A DNA stretch of 64,000 bases from Muricoccus harenae. Its GTDB lineage: Bacteria > Pseudomonadota > Alphaproteobacteria > Acetobacterales > Acetobacteraceae. Below are positions 46,357 to 56,048 of the stretch, piece after piece. The notes beneath the pieces were generated by a model. The model worked only from the letters and a program-made list of their open reading frames with translations, searched no databases and was not told where the DNA came from. Where the stretch lies: the NCBI RefSeq assembly GCF_009848505.1, contig NZ_WWDL01000006.1:91920-155919 (forward strand), read 5' to 3'. The stretch's first letter is position 1, and each line of letters begins with the position of its first letter. Both the position numbers and the translations under genes were made by a program.

Positions 46357-49146
46357 TCAGCGGGCCTCCAGCATTGCCCGGATCTTTGTCCCCAGCGCGT
46401 CCAGGGCAAAGGGCTTGGTCATCATGTCCATGCCCGGTGCGAGGAATCCGCTACGCATCCTGGCATTCTCGGCATAGCCGGTGACGAAAAGCACCCGCAG
46501 GGCCGGCCGGACGCTCCGCGCCATCTCGGCCAGTTGCCGCCCGTTCATGCCGGGCAGGCCGACATCGGAGATCATCAGGTCGATCCGCTGCGCCGACTGG
46601 ATGATGGGGATCGCGTCCCGCGCATCCGCGGCCTCCAGGTAGCGGTAGCCCAACTCCTCCAGCACCTCGACCACCAGCAGGCGCACGGTGGCATCGTCCT
46701 CCACAACCAGCACCGTCTCGCCCTTGCCCTGGGGTGCGGCGCCTTCCGCGGCGGCGCCAGTCTTGCCGGAGAGCTGGGCGCGCGGCAGCAGCAGCGTGAA
46801 GGCGGTGCCCTGGCCCGGTGCGCTCCGCACCCGCACATGGCCGCGCGACTGCTTGGCGAAGCCGTAGATCATGGAGAGGCCGAGGCCGGTGCCCTGGCCG
46901 ATGGGCTTGGTGGTGAAGAAGGGATCGAAGGCCTTGGCCAGCACGTCGGGCGGCATGCCCACCCCGGTGTCGGAGACGCGGATCGCGACGTAGTCGCCCG
47001 CCGCCACCTCCTTGCCGTCCGCCTCCAGGGTCTCCCGCCCTGTGGCGATATAGAGATGCCCGCCATCGGGCATCGCGTCCCGTGCGTTGATCGCCAGGTT
47101 GAGGATGGCGCTCTCAAGCTGGTTCGCATCGGTGTGCGCGGGCCAGAGCGCGGTATCCAGCAATGTCTCCAGCCCGATCTGCTCGCCCAGCGTCCGGCGA
47201 AGCAGATCCTCCATCCCCGCGACCAGCAGGTTGACGTCCACCGGCCGTGAATCGAGCGATTGCCGCCGGGCGAAGGCCAGCAGCCGGTGGGTGAGGGCGG
47301 CGGCCCGCTGGGCGGCGCCTGAGGCCGCGTCCATGTAGCGGGCAAGCTCGCCGCTGCGGCCGGCCTCGATGCGCCGGCGCATGATATCCAGCGAGCCGAT
47401 GATGCCCGTCAGCAGGTTGTTGAAGTCATGCGCGATGCCGCCGGTCAGCTGGCCCAGCGCCTCCATCTTCTGGGACTGGCGCAGCGCTTCCTCGGCCAGG
47501 GCCAGTGCCTCCTTGGCCTCGCGCTCGGAGGTGATGTCCCGCCCGGTGGCATAGACCAGCCCGGTCTCGTCCGGGGCCGCGGACCAGGCGACCCACCGGA
47601 AGCCGCCGTCGCGGTGGCGGAAGCGGTTCTCGAAATGCCGCAGGGCCCCCATGGTGGAGCGCCGCAGCGCCTCGCGCGTGGCCACGCGGTCCTCGGGCCA
47701 GAGGATGTCGTCCAACGAACGGCCGACCAGTTGGCTGGAATCGAAGCCCAGCACCTCGCGCCAGGCCGGGTTGGCCGCGCGAAGGACCCCGTCGGCCCCC
47801 ACCACCGCCAGCAGGTCCTGCGAGGTCCGCCAGAGCCGGTCCAGCTCGCCCGTCCGCTCGGCAACGCGGCGCTCGAGCGTTCCGTTCATCTCCCGTAGCG
47901 CCGCCTCCGCCGCATGGCGATCCGAGACGTCGATGGACACGGTGATGACATCGGTGATGGCGCCGTCCGGGTCACGGATGGCGGTGACGCTGTTGCGGGC
48001 CCAGACCACCGCACCGTCGGGCCGGAGATGGCGCCACTCGGCAGTGAAGGGCGGGCCGCCCGCGCGCAGTGCGCGAAATGCGGCCAACTTGGCCTCGCGG
48101 TCCTCCGGATGGATGACGTCCTGCATCCGCGTGCCCAGCAGCACCTCGCGCCGTCGGCCAAGGATTTCGCAGTAGCGGTCATTGATGAAGGTCAGCGTAC
48201 CATCCGGCAGGGTCAGTGCGATGCCTGCCGCCGCCTGGCCGATGATGGCCATGAGGAAGCCCTCGCGCTCGCGCAGCTGCGCCTCCGCGCGCCGTGCCTC
48301 GGTGACGTCCACTCCTTCGACAAAGATGGCCGCGGCGCCGCCCCGGCCATCGGGGAGCGGCTGGAAGATGAAGTCGAGGATGCGCTCCTCGGGCGGCTGG
48401 CCCGGCACGCGGTCCAGCAGGACACGGCTGTCGCGGCCGACATGGGTCTCGCCCGTCACGCGCACCTGATCCAGCAATGCGATGAAGCCCTGCTCGGCGA
48501 TTCCGGGCAGCACCTCCTGCAGGGAAAGCCCGGTCACATCCGCCCGCCCCACAAGCTCGAGGTAGCGACGATTGGCGAATTCGAAGCGGTGCTCGGGCCC
48601 GCGCAGCAGGGCCATGAAGCTCGGGGATCGCTCGAAGAGCTGGCGCAGCCGGTCCATCTCCGCGACGCGCTCGCGTTCGGCCGTGACCTGGGCGGTGGTT
48701 TCCTGGCAGGCGCAGAAGACGCCCCCCACCTGCCCATCCTCGCCTCGGAGCGGAGAGTAGGAGAAGGTGAAATATGTCTCCTCCGGATGGCCGTGCCGCG
48801 TCATCGTGAGCAGGAGGTTCTCCATGCTCGTCGGCTCGCCGGCATAGCCGCGGTCCATGAGCGGCCCGACCTCCCCGAGGATGTCGTGCCACACCTCGGC
48901 GAAGGGCCGACCGAGGGCGGCGGGATGCTTGGCCCCGAGGACGGCGGCATAGTCGTCATTGTAGAGCATGATCCGCTCGGGGCCCCAGACGGCGAACATC
49001 GGCTGGCTGGCGCTCAGCATCACGCCGGTAATGGTCTTGAGCGGAGAAGGCCAGCCCGGCGGATCGCCTAGGGGCGTGGCATCCCAGTCATGGGAGCGCA
49101 TCCGCTGCCCCATCTCGCCGCCGCCTGAAAGAAACAGAAGTGCCAT
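46357..49146 (-). CDS. Multi-PAS hybrid histidine kinase/response regulator, copy 2
   Basis: 929 residues, same architecture as the kinase at 43.1-45.9 kb: PAS-like N-terminus ([20 protein letters not shown]), PAS domains ([57 protein letters not shown]), coiled coil, His in [11 protein letters not shown], HATPase ([33 protein letters not shown]) and receiver ([31 protein letters not shown]). The C-termini of the two proteins are very alike (PGMxxxTKPFAxD). I infer a tandem duplication interrupted by tRNA-Leu. Cytoplasmic; the input is unknown. Confidence 0.9.
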   Translation of the reverse strand: MALLFLSGGGEMGQRMRSHDWDATPLGDPPGWPSPLKTITGVMLSASQPMFAVWGPERIMLYNDDYAAVLGAKHPAALGRPFAEVWHDILGEVGPLMDRGYAGEPTSMENLLLTMTRHGHPEETYFTFSYSPLRGEDGQVGGVFCACQETTAQVTAERERVAEMDRLRQLFERSPSFMALLRGPEHRFEFANRRYLELVGRADVTGLSLQEVLPGIAEQGFIALLDQVRVTGETHVGRDSRVLLDRVPGQPPEERILDFIFQPLPDGRGGAAAIFVEGVDVTEARRAEAQLREREGFLMAIIGQAAAGIALTLPDGTLTFINDRYCEILGRRREVLLGTRMQDVIHPEDREAKLAAFRALRAGGPPFTAEWRHLRPDGAVVWARNSVTAIRDPDGAITDVITVSIDVSDRHAAEAALREMNGTLERRVAERTGELDRLWRTSQDLLAVVGADGVLRAANPAWREVLGFDSSQLVGRSLDDILWPEDRVATREALRRSTMGALRHFENRFRHRDGGFRWVAWSAAPDETGLVYATGRDITSEREAKEALALAEEALRQSQKMEALGQLTGGIAHDFNNLLTGIIGSLDIMRRRIEAGRSGELARYMDAASGAAQRAAALTHRLLAFARRQSLDSRPVDVNLLVAGMEDLLRRTLGEQIGLETLLDTALWPAHTDANQLESAILNLAINARDAMPDGGHLYIATGRETLEADGKEVAAGDYVAIRVSDTGVGMPPDVLAKAFDPFFTTKPIGQGTGLGLSMIYGFAKQSRGHVRVRSAPGQGTAFTLLLPRAQLSGKTGAAAEGAAPQGKGETVLVVEDDATVRLLVVEVLEELGYRYLEAADARDAIPIIQSAQRIDLMISDVGLPGMNGRQLAEMARSVRPALRVLFVTGYAENARMRSGFLAPGMDMMTKPFALDALGTKIRAMLEAR

Positions 49147-49254
49147 GCCTCGCCCGCTGGCCGGCCCAAGGACGCCGGCATGCCTGCACTTCTTATAGGG
49201 TGCCTTGGCAAAGCGGAAAGGCCGCGGGCCTGCCGCGCCAGGGCGAGCGTTGCG

Positions 49255-49638
49255 TCAGGCTGGGGCGGGCGCCTCCACCTCCGCCGTCCGGAAGGTCGCC
49301 GGGGAGGTCACCTCGAGCATCTCCAGATCGTCGGAATGCGCCACCTCCCGGTGCCGGACACCGGGCGGCTGGAGGACCGTGTCGCCGGGTTCCAGCAGCA
49401 CCTCCCCGATATCCTCGTATTCGAAGCGGACCCAACCGCGGGTGACCAGCACCATTTGGAAGCCCAGCTCATGGGTGTGCCAATGCGGCTTCGGCCCTTC
49501 GCCGGGCACGGCGCGGATGAAATGCGCCCCGAAGGCGCCGCCGGTGGCATCGCGGATGCCGAGGTCCCGATAAGCAAAGAAGGCTCGCAGCCCGGCATCG
49601 TAATGCGCGCCGGCGGCCTTGCTGACCGTGGTGGGCAT
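49255..49638 (-). CDS. Cupin-domain protein
   Basis: 127 residues with one cupin barrel. Motif 1 is PHWHTHELGFQMVLVTRGWVRFEYED (HxH...E) and motif 2 is LEPGDTVLQPPGVRHREVAHS (PG...H). It is a possible metal-binding sensor or enzyme; no substrate can be named. It ends the minus-strand group with the downstream GST gene, 10 bp apart. Confidence 0.85.
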   Translation of the reverse strand: MPTTVSKAAGAHYDAGLRAFFAYRDLGIRDATGGAFGAHFIRAVPGEGPKPHWHTHELGFQMVLVTRGWVRFEYEDIGEVLLEPGDTVLQPPGVRHREVAHSDDLEMLEVTSPATFRTAEVEAPAPA

Positions 49639-49648
49639 GGATGGCTCC

Positions 49649-50284
49649 TCAGCTGAGCGGGACGTCGAGGTGCTGGCGGAAGCCCGGATGCTGGCGCAGC
49701 CGCGCGTAATAGGCGGCTAGGCGCGGCAGGTCCGGCCGCTCGAGGGGCAGGTTGTGCCAGCGGTGCACCAGGGCCCCGGCGGCGATATCGGCGATGGAGA
49801 AGGCGCCGCAGATATAGTCCCGGCCCTCCAGCTCCTGGTCCAGGATGGTCCACAGGCGGATGGATTCCTTGTGTGCCTTGGCGAAGGCCACCGGGTCCCG
49901 CTGCTCTGGCGGCAGGCGCACCAGGGCCCAGAAGAGCAGCGTCACATTCGGGTTCAGCTGACCGAGGACCCAGTCAAGCCACTGGTCCACCTTCGCGCGG
50001 CGGCGCGGTTCGGTGGGATAGAGCGCCTCCCCGCCTGGGCGGGTGGAGGCCAGGTAGCGGAGGATGCTGTTGCTCTCCCACAGGGTGAAGCCGTCCGGCT
50101 CCTCGATGGTGGGGACGGTGCTGTTGGGGTTCATGGCCGTGTAGGCGGCATCCTTCGTCACCCCGAATGCGCCGCCCGCATCCAGCCGCCGGAAGGGGAT
50201 GGACAGTTCCTCGCAGAGCCAAAGCGGCTTCATGACGTTGCCGCTGTTGGCCCGTCCCCAGATGGTCAGCGTCTCACCCGGCAT
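49649..50284 (-). CDS. Glutathione S-transferase family protein
   Basis: About 211 residues. The N-terminal thioredoxin-like domain has LTIWGRANSGNVMKPLWLCEELSIPF, with Ser at the usual catalytic position, and the glutathione-binding NPNSTVPTIEEPDGFTLWESNSILRYLA. The C-terminal helical domain follows with FSIADIAAGALVHRW. ATG 50,284 has AGGAGGG upstream; the frame from 50,311 is an extension. It directly precedes the cupin gene. Confidence 0.92.
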   Translation of the reverse strand: MPGETLTIWGRANSGNVMKPLWLCEELSIPFRRLDAGGAFGVTKDAAYTAMNPNSTVPTIEEPDGFTLWESNSILRYLASTRPGGEALYPTEPRRRAKVDQWLDWVLGQLNPNVTLLFWALVRLPPEQRDPVAFAKAHKESIRLWTILDQELEGRDYICGAFSIADIAAGALVHRWHNLPLERPDLPRLAAYYARLRQHPGFRQHLDVPLS

Positions 50285-50413
50285 GGTGCCGTCCCTCCTG
50301 CCCGGTTGCATCCGGTTCCGGGCGGAAGGTGCCAGCCTCCGCGAGGGGGCGCCAGGGACTGGTGGACGGGATCATGGCGGGCGGCGGCCCGCAATGTTGC
50401 CTCGTGCCGCCGA

Positions 50414-51235
50414 TCAGCCGCCGATCACCTTACGATAGAGGTGCCAGGTCCCATGTCCGAGGACGGGCAGGACCACGGCCAGCCCGACGAACAGCGGCAG
50501 GCTGCCGAGGAACAGCAGGACGCCGACAATCAGCCCCCAGAGCGCCATCGGGATGGGATTGGCCAGGACCGCCCGCACCGATGTCCCGACCGCGGCGAGG
50601 GGCCCGACCGGCCGGTCCAGCAGGAGCGGGAAGGCCACCACCGTAAGGGCCAGCACCACCACGGCGAAGCAGAAGCCGGCGATATTGCCGACGACCATCA
50701 GCCGGCGGCCTTCCTCGGTGCGGAAGATCTGGTGGGTGAACTCCTCGATCGTCGCCGGCCGCGCCCCGTGGAATATGGAATCGTAGATCGCCTGCGCGGT
50801 GAGCAGCCAGGCTACGAAGATCGCCAGCAGCATCACGCCGAGGATGACGATGCCCCCGAGATTGGGGGAGCGCAGGACGTCAAAGGCGTTCAGCCAGGTG
50901 GTGGGCAGGTTCTGCTCCCGCCGCCGGCTCAGCTCGTAGATCCCGAGGGCGGCGATCGGGCCGACCAGGGCGAAGCCGGAGATCAGCGGCCACATCAGGG
51001 GCATCAGCTCCCCTTCCGAGGCCACCTGAGCCGCAATCAGCCCGATGATAGGATAGATGATCGCCAGGAAAACCAACTGCGTAGGCTGCGAAAGGAAGTC
51101 CTCCCAACCCTCCCGCAGGGACGCCCAGACATTGCCGGTGCCGATCCGGCGGACCACCACCGGTGCGTGGCGGGTACCCGATTGCTCGGCGATCCGGTCC
51201 GTGGATCTCGTGTCGATGCGCGGAGCTACGGCCAT
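50414..51235 (-). CDS. DUF2189 integral membrane protein
   Basis: About 273 residues with six hydrophobic helices. VWASLREGWEDFLSQPTQLVFLAIIYP at the start and SVRAVLANPIPMALWGLIVGVLLFLGSLPLFVGLAVVLPVLGHGTWHLYRKV at the end, taken as short motifs, fit the DUF2189 family. The function is unknown. GGAGG lies 7 nt before ATG 51,235; the alternative GTG at 51,238 is too close to it. Confidence 0.85.
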   Translation of the reverse strand: MAVAPRIDTRSTDRIAEQSGTRHAPVVVRRIGTGNVWASLREGWEDFLSQPTQLVFLAIIYPIIGLIAAQVASEGELMPLMWPLISGFALVGPIAALGIYELSRRREQNLPTTWLNAFDVLRSPNLGGIVILGVMLLAIFVAWLLTAQAIYDSIFHGARPATIEEFTHQIFRTEEGRRLMVVGNIAGFCFAVVVLALTVVAFPLLLDRPVGPLAAVGTSVRAVLANPIPMALWGLIVGVLLFLGSLPLFVGLAVVLPVLGHGTWHLYRKVIGG

Positions 51236-51463
51236 CACGATTCCTCCTTGCCGGCCGCATGTCTCTGCGGCGGGCTGCGTTGCGAACGCAGTGCGGAGGG
51301 CCCGGGAACCGTCGCCTCACGAAAGACCTGCAGGCTGCGCGGAGCCGGGTCGTCCATTTTGCATCTGGGTGCCGCCTGCCCGAGCGGCAAGCCCATGGAC
51401 GGGCGGCGTGGAAGGCTGCGGTGGGCTTGCCGCCGAGCAGGGGCAGGAGCAGCTTCCGCCGCG

Positions 51464-51943
51464 ATGACCATCCGCCGACACGCCACAATCCTGGCCATCC
51501 TGGCCACGACCGCGCCGCTGGTGGCCCTAGGCTCCGAGGCCTTCCTGCACATGGCGCCCTGCGCCCTGTGCCTCTGGCAACGCTGGCCCTATTGGGTGGC
51601 GGTGGTGCTGGCGGTCCTCGCCGCCGGGCTGCGCTCCCGCGGGTTGCTGGCGCTGGCGGGGCTGGCGGTGCTCGTCTCGGCGGGGATCGCGGGGCTGCAT
51701 GTGGGGGTGGAGCATGGCTGGTGGCCCAGCCCGCTGGCCTCCTGCGCCGCGCCGAATGCCGGCGCCGCAATGAATGCGGACGACCTCCTGCGCAGCCTCG
51801 CCCCCCGGCCGGACAAGCCCTGCGACGCACCCGCCTATCTCATTCCGGGCCTGCCGGTCTCGATGGCGGCGATGAACCTGGCCTATGCGCTTGTGCTGGG
51901 CGGGTTGGCGCTTAACTGGGCCCGCAGAGGAGCCAATGGATGA
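51464..51943 (+). CDS. dsbB: Disulfide bond formation protein DsbB-like
   Basis: 159 residues with four membrane helices. The first periplasmic Cys pair is APCALCLWQRWPYW (Cys33, Cys36); the second loop has Cys94 and Cys120 (LASCAAP, DKPCDAP). DsbB reoxidises DsbA and passes electrons to quinone. Its stop overlaps the coq7 start by 4 nt (ATGA), an apt pairing because coq7 makes ubiquinone. The long frame running in from 49,754 is antisense to other genes. Confidence 0.9.
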   Translation: MTIRRHATILAILATTAPLVALGSEAFLHMAPCALCLWQRWPYWVAVVLAVLAAGLRSRGLLALAGLAVLVSAGIAGLHVGVEHGWWPSPLASCAAPNAGAAMNADDLLRSLAPRPDKPCDAPAYLIPGLPVSMAAMNLAYALVLGGLALNWARRGANG

Positions 51944-52530
51944 GTGAAGCGAGCACCGGTGCGGGCGGCGCGACGCCCCGTTCCACCACTTTGAGCAACC
52001 GTCTGCCGGGCGACCCGACCCCGCGCGAATACGTGGCGCGCACGATCCGCGTGGACCATGCGGGGGAATACGGCGCCAAGCGCATCTATGAGGGCCAGCT
52101 GGCCGTGCTCGGCCGTACCAAATACGGCCCGATCCTCGAGCATATGAAGGCGCAGGAGCAGGTCCATCTGGACACCTTCTCCCGCCTGATCGGCGAACGC
52201 CGGGTGCGCCCCACGGCGCTGCTGCCGCTCTGGCATGTGGCCGGCTTCGCCCTCGGCGCCGCCACGGCCCTGATTGGCCATCGTGGCGCCATGGCCTGCA
52301 CCGTCGCGGTGGAGGAGGCGATCGACGAGCATTACGCCGCCCAGCACGCCACCCTCGGTGAGGACGAGCAGCCGCTGCGCGACCAGATCGAGCGCTTCCG
52401 CCAGGAGGAGCTGGAGCATCGCGACATCGGCCTGGAGAACGAGGCCGAGCTCGCCCCGGCCTACAAGCTGCTGGCCAGCGTCATCAAGGCCGGCTGCAAG
52501 GTGGCCATCAAGGTGAGCGAGCGGGTCTGA
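51940..52530 (+). CDS. coq7: Demethoxyubiquinone hydroxylase Coq7
   Basis: A 196-residue carboxylate-bridged di-iron protein. Iron-ligand motifs are VDHAGEYGAKRIYEGQ (Glu), EHMKAQEQVHLDTF (Glu, ExxH), VEEAIDEHY and EELEHRD. A hydrophobic stretch, LWHVAGFALGAATALIG, is the membrane-contact helix. It hydroxylates demethoxyubiquinone in the last but one step of ubiquinone synthesis. It is coupled to dsbB by a 4-nt overlap. Confidence 0.94.
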   Translation: MSEASTGAGGATPRSTTLSNRLPGDPTPREYVARTIRVDHAGEYGAKRIYEGQLAVLGRTKYGPILEHMKAQEQVHLDTFSRLIGERRVRPTALLPLWHVAGFALGAATALIGHRGAMACTVAVEEAIDEHYAAQHATLGEDEQPLRDQIERFRQEELEHRDIGLENEAELAPAYKLLASVIKAGCKVAIKVSERV

Positions 52531-52540
52531 TCCCGCCCGC

Positions 52541-53239
52541 TCAGGTTCGCCAGGTCGGGCCGCTTCCGGGGCGCCTCGGCCGTGGCGGAGCGGGGCGCTT
52601 CGGCGCGGGCGGCGCGGCCTCGGGCGGCGGTGGCAGCACCTCATCCGCCGAGGCTGGGACGGGCTCGGGCGGGTGGCCCGACAGGGCGCCGATCAGCCGC
52701 ATCGTCACGGCCAGTAGCGGGTCCCGAAGCCCGCGCCGGGCATCCACAGACTCCGGCGCGACCATCATCACGAAATAGACCCTGCGCTCCAGCATGGTGG
52801 CGCAGCCGAGCTGGCGGCGCGGCTCCTCGCTGCGGAGATGCGCGTCCAGGCAGCGTGCGGCTGGACCGGGCTCGGCCAGCCGGGCGCCGAAATGACGCAG
52901 CGTCACATTCTCCTGGCGGGTGGTGGCGTCGGTCACCAGGGCACGGGCGAAGACCTCCACCGCGGCGCTCACCTCCGGCGCGTCCCCGCCATCCTGCACA
53001 TTGCCACGGCTGGTCGGCGGCAGCGCATGGATCGAGGCCGCCGATCGGTTCGGATGGGCGTAGCGAGCAATGATGGTGCGGGCCTGGCCCTCCTCGGGCC
53101 GGGACTTGCGGAAGCCGCCGATCTCCTCCGGCAGGCGGGCATAAGCGGCTTCGGCGGAAAGCGGCGGCGGCGCCCGGCCACCGCATGCGGCCAGCAGGGG
53201 CAGGAGCGCGGCGAGGATTGGGGCAGCGCGGCGTTGCAT
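52541..53239 (-). CDS. Putative lipoprotein, unknown function
   Basis: 232 residues. The N-terminus AAPILAALLPLLAACGG is a type II signal with lipobox LAAC (Cys19). The mature part has RLPEEIGGFRKSRPEEGQARTIIARYAHPN and several Arg-rich parts, then a Pro/Ala-rich tail. No family is recognised. It is convergent with coq7 and divergent from the next Bug protein gene. Confidence 0.7.
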   Translation of the reverse strand: MQRRAAPILAALLPLLAACGGRAPPPLSAEAAYARLPEEIGGFRKSRPEEGQARTIIARYAHPNRSAASIHALPPTSRGNVQDGGDAPEVSAAVEVFARALVTDATTRQENVTLRHFGARLAEPGPAARCLDAHLRSEEPRRQLGCATMLERRVYFVMMVAPESVDARRGLRDPLLAVTMRLIGALSGHPPEPVPASADEVLPPPPEAAPPAPKRPAPPRPRRPGSGPTWRT

Positions 53240-53362
53240 TCCTTATCCTAACCCCAGCCGGAGCCCGGGACGAGCCCGGGCGGTGTTCTGTCAGACTCCC
53301 TGTCCCAACCAACCCCGCCGGGCTATGCGTCGCCCGCACGGAAATAAAACAGGAGTTCGAGG

Positions 53363-54346
53363 ATGCGCAGGCGCGACACGATGGCTTCCCTTGCCGCCCT
53401 GGCCTTGCCGACGGCGCTGGCGCCGGCCCGGGGCCGGGCGCAGGAGCCCGGCTGGAAGCCGGACCGCCCCGTCCGGGTGATCGTCACCTTCCCGCCCGGC
53501 GGCGTGATGGACATCTCCGGCCGCCTGGGTGCCGAGTTGCTGGGCCGCATGCTGGGCCAGACCGTGGTTGTGGAGAACCGCGCCGGCGCGGGCGGCAATG
53601 TCGGCACCCTGGCCGCGTTGAACGCCGAGGCCGATGGCTACACCATCCTGCTGGGCAGCATGGCGATCCTGGGCGTGAACCCGGTGCTCTACCCGCGCGG
53701 CGGCGTCGATGCCTCGAAGGATTTCGTGCCGCTGGGCACGATCGGGGAGGTGGCGAACATCCTCTCCGTGCTGCCGGGCAAGGTGAAGGCCACCAATCTG
53801 AAGGACTTCATCGCGGAGGCAAAGCAGAAGCCGCTGATGTACGGCTCGGTCGGCAATGGCAGCTCCTCGCATCTCGCGGCCGCCACCTTCCTGAAGATGG
53901 CAGGGATCGAGGCGACGCATGTCCCCTATCGCGGCTCGGCCCCGCTGGTAACGGCCATGCTGTCCGGCGAGATCGATTTCGGCCTGGACACCACCGCCAC
54001 CTCTACCCCGCATATCCGCTCGGGCGCCTTCCGGGCCCTGGCCGCCTCCACCACCCGCCGCGCATCGGCGCTGCCGGAGGTGCCGACTTTCGCCGAGGCC
54101 GGACTGCCCGGCTATGATGTGGGCCTGTGGACTGGCTTCTTCGTGCGCAAGGGCACGCCCGCCCCGGTGGTCGCCACCCTGCGCCAGGCGATGGTCAAGG
54201 GCCGCACCCCGGAATTCGAGGAGAAGCTGAGGGGCGCCTTCGTCGATCCGCTGGTGGTGCCGGAGGCCGATCTGGTGCGCTGGACGGATGAAAGCGCCGC
54301 GCGCTGGCAGGCTGTGTCACGCGAACTCGGCCTGCAGGCGGATTGA
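53363..54346 (+). CDS. Bug/TctC-family periplasmic substrate-binding protein
   Basis: 327 residues. Signal peptide MRRRDTMASLAALALPTALA (twin-Arg-like), then PDRPVRVIVTFPPGGVMDISGRL, VVVENRAGAGGNVGTLAAL and HVPYRGSAPLVTAMLSGEIDFGL. It is an orphan receptor of the tripartite tricarboxylate transporter type, with no TctAB genes next to it. CAGGAG lies before the ATG at 53,363. It is paralogous to the genes at 19.5 and 58.2 kb. Confidence 0.92.
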   Translation: MRRRDTMASLAALALPTALAPARGRAQEPGWKPDRPVRVIVTFPPGGVMDISGRLGAELLGRMLGQTVVVENRAGAGGNVGTLAALNAEADGYTILLGSMAILGVNPVLYPRGGVDASKDFVPLGTIGEVANILSVLPGKVKATNLKDFIAEAKQKPLMYGSVGNGSSSHLAAATFLKMAGIEATHVPYRGSAPLVTAMLSGEIDFGLDTTATSTPHIRSGAFRALAASTTRRASALPEVPTFAEAGLPGYDVGLWTGFFVRKGTPAPVVATLRQAMVKGRTPEFEEKLRGAFVDPLVVPEADLVRWTDESAARWQAVSRELGLQAD

Positions 54347-54378
54347 GTCAGGGGCGGGCGGTGTGCCGCCCGTGCCCG

Positions 54379-54561
54379 TCAGGGATGGGGCAGGCGGGGC
54401 CTCGGCATCCGTTCCGCCCGCATCCAGTCGGGCCAGCCGACATAGCGCTCGACCAGCACCAGCCCGACTGCCAGGGCGAGCGCCGCCATCATCACGATGA
54501 GCTTCAAGCGCGAGGGCGGGTTCCGCCACAGGCGCCACATGAAGAAGAGCATGCGGTCCAT
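54379..54561 (-). CDS. Small single-pass membrane protein (60 aa)
   Basis: 60 residues: MDRMLFFMWRLWRNPPSRLK followed by a membrane helix (LIVMMAALALAVGLVLVE) and a short Trp/Arg tail. It lies 14 bp downstream of the HNH gene in the same direction and is probably co-transcribed. I have no named family; similar short proteins seem to recur in this position in relatives (inference). Confidence 0.62.
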   Translation of the reverse strand: MDRMLFFMWRLWRNPPSRLKLIVMMAALALAVGLVLVERYVGWPDWMRAERMPRPRLPHP

Positions 54562-54575
54562 GGAGACCGGCCCTG

Positions 54576-55187
54576 TCAGCTCTCCAGCTCGGAGTCCCAG
54601 TAGAGATAGTCGCGCCAGCTTTCATGCAGGTGGTTCGGCGGGAAGGCGCGGCCATTCTCCTGTAGCTCCCAGCTTGTCGGCTGGCGCGGGACCTGGCGCG
54701 GGTGCATCGCGATCTCGCGCGGCAGCTTGGACCCCTTGCGCAGGTTGCAGGGCCCGCAGGCGGCCACGACGTTCTCCCAGGTTGTTCGCCCGCCGCGGCT
54801 GCGGGGGATGACATGGTCGAAGGTCAGGTCCGGCGCGGGGCGGTCGGCGCCGCAGTACTGGCAGGAGAAGCGGTCGCGCAGGAAGACGTTGAAGCGGGTG
54901 AAGGCCGGGCGCCGCGCCGCCGGGATGTATTCCTTCAGCGCGATCACGCTGGGCAGGCGCATGGTCAGGCTGGTGGAATGCACCTCCGTCTCATACTCGT
55001 TCAGCACCGACACACGGTCGAGGAAGACGGCCTTCACCGCGTCCTGCCAGGACCAGATCGAGAGCGGGAAGTAGGAGAGCGGGCGGAAGTCTGCGTTCAG
55101 GACAAGGGCGGGGAAGGAACGGCTGCCGGGGGAGCCGAAGGCGGGAAGATCACTTAAATCGCCACCAACATAAGATCCGTCTGGCAC
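54576..55187 (-). CDS. HNH endonuclease domain protein
   Basis: A 203-residue protein. It opens with PALVLNADFRPLSYFPLSIWSWQDAVKAVFL, common to the widespread chromosomal HNH family. The nuclease site is FSCQYCGADRPAPDLTFDHVIPRSRGGRTTWENVVAACGPCNLRKGSKLP in short motifs: two CxxC pairs, the His of FDHVIP and Asn in WENVV. It is a conserved housekeeping-type gene and not evidently part of a phage. Confidence 0.9.
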   Translation of the reverse strand: MPDGSYVGGDLSDLPAFGSPGSRSFPALVLNADFRPLSYFPLSIWSWQDAVKAVFLDRVSVLNEYETEVHSTSLTMRLPSVIALKEYIPAARRPAFTRFNVFLRDRFSCQYCGADRPAPDLTFDHVIPRSRGGRTTWENVVAACGPCNLRKGSKLPREIAMHPRQVPRQPTSWELQENGRAFPPNHLHESWRDYLYWDSELES

Positions 55188-55338
55188 GCGCCTCTCCTTG
55201 CCGGAGGCGCGGCATCACCAGTCCTGGGGCTCGGCCGGGCGGACGGGCCCCAGATCAAGTGGCGCCGCCCCGAACAAAGCGAGGATGGCAGCGCCGGGCG
55301 GGGGGTGCAACTCGCCCTCGCCTAGCTTCACGCGAGCG

Positions 55339-56007
55339 TCACGCTTCGGGCAGGCCGGCCGCGGCCCGCTGGAGGAAAAGGGAACCGGCCACCAGCCCCG
55401 CATCGTCGATCCCATGGCCGAGTTTCGGGGAGTAAACGGCCTCCACCGGCACCCCGGCATCCCGCAGCTGGCGCTCCGCGGCCCGGCTGCCGCCGACCGG
55501 CACCACCTCGTCCACCTCGCCATGGACAAGCAGCACCGGCGGGCGCCCACGCAGCTCCGCGCCCAGCGACTCCGGCCCGAGGAGAAGGCCGGAATAGGCC
55601 AGGATGGCGGCGGGTGGCGTGGCCCGGCGCAGCCCGCAGAACAGGGCGGTCATGGCGCCCTGGCTGAAGCCCGCCAGGAACACGTGCGACTCTGGCAACC
55701 CGGCGGCGGCGCATTCGCGGCTGATGGCGGCATCCAGCACCGGGGCCACGGCGCGCACCCCTGCCTCCAGCCGCGCGGGGCTGCGGTCGGTCAGGTCGAA
55801 CCATTGCCGGCCGAAGGCCGCGCCCTGATAGGGCGTCGGCGCATGGGGGGAGATGAACAGCGCATCCGGCAGCGCCTGCGCCCAGCGGGGGGCGAGGTCG
55901 ATCAGGTCGTGCCCATCGGCCCCCACCCCGTGCAGCAGGAAGACGATCTGCTTCACCTTGCCCTTGGAGGCGGGGCCCCAGCGCGGTCCGTCCAGCTCGG
56001 CCATCAT
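55339..56007 (-). CDS. Phospholipase/carboxylesterase family alpha/beta hydrolase
   Basis: About 222 residues. FLLHGVGADGHDLIDLAPRW forms the oxyanion region, Ser lies in FLAGFSQGAMTAL, Asp in VHGEVDEVVPV and His in KLGHGIDDAG. The size and motifs match the small bacterial carboxylesterase/phospholipase group. It acts on short acyl esters in the cytoplasm. It starts at ATG 56,007 (or 56,004) and diverges from gluQ 41 bp away. Confidence 0.92.
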   Translation of the reverse strand: MMAELDGPRWGPASKGKVKQIVFLLHGVGADGHDLIDLAPRWAQALPDALFISPHAPTPYQGAAFGRQWFDLTDRSPARLEAGVRAVAPVLDAAISRECAAAGLPESHVFLAGFSQGAMTALFCGLRRATPPAAILAYSGLLLGPESLGAELRGRPPVLLVHGEVDEVVPVGGSRAAERQLRDAGVPVEAVYSPKLGHGIDDAGLVAGSLFLQRAAAGLPEA

Positions 56008-56048
56008 GCTTTCCTTCGTTCCTGGTCCCGGCTAACCCGCCCATCGCG

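Noticed and set aside
49754..51463. Long plus-strand frame leading into dsbB
   Set aside because: It is antisense to the GST and DUF2189 genes; only the last 159 residues are DsbB.
55205..55330. Possible small minus-strand protein of about 38 residues (KLGEGELHPPPGAAILALFG)
   Set aside because: GTG start without a clear ribosome binding site and no known family; too short to support.
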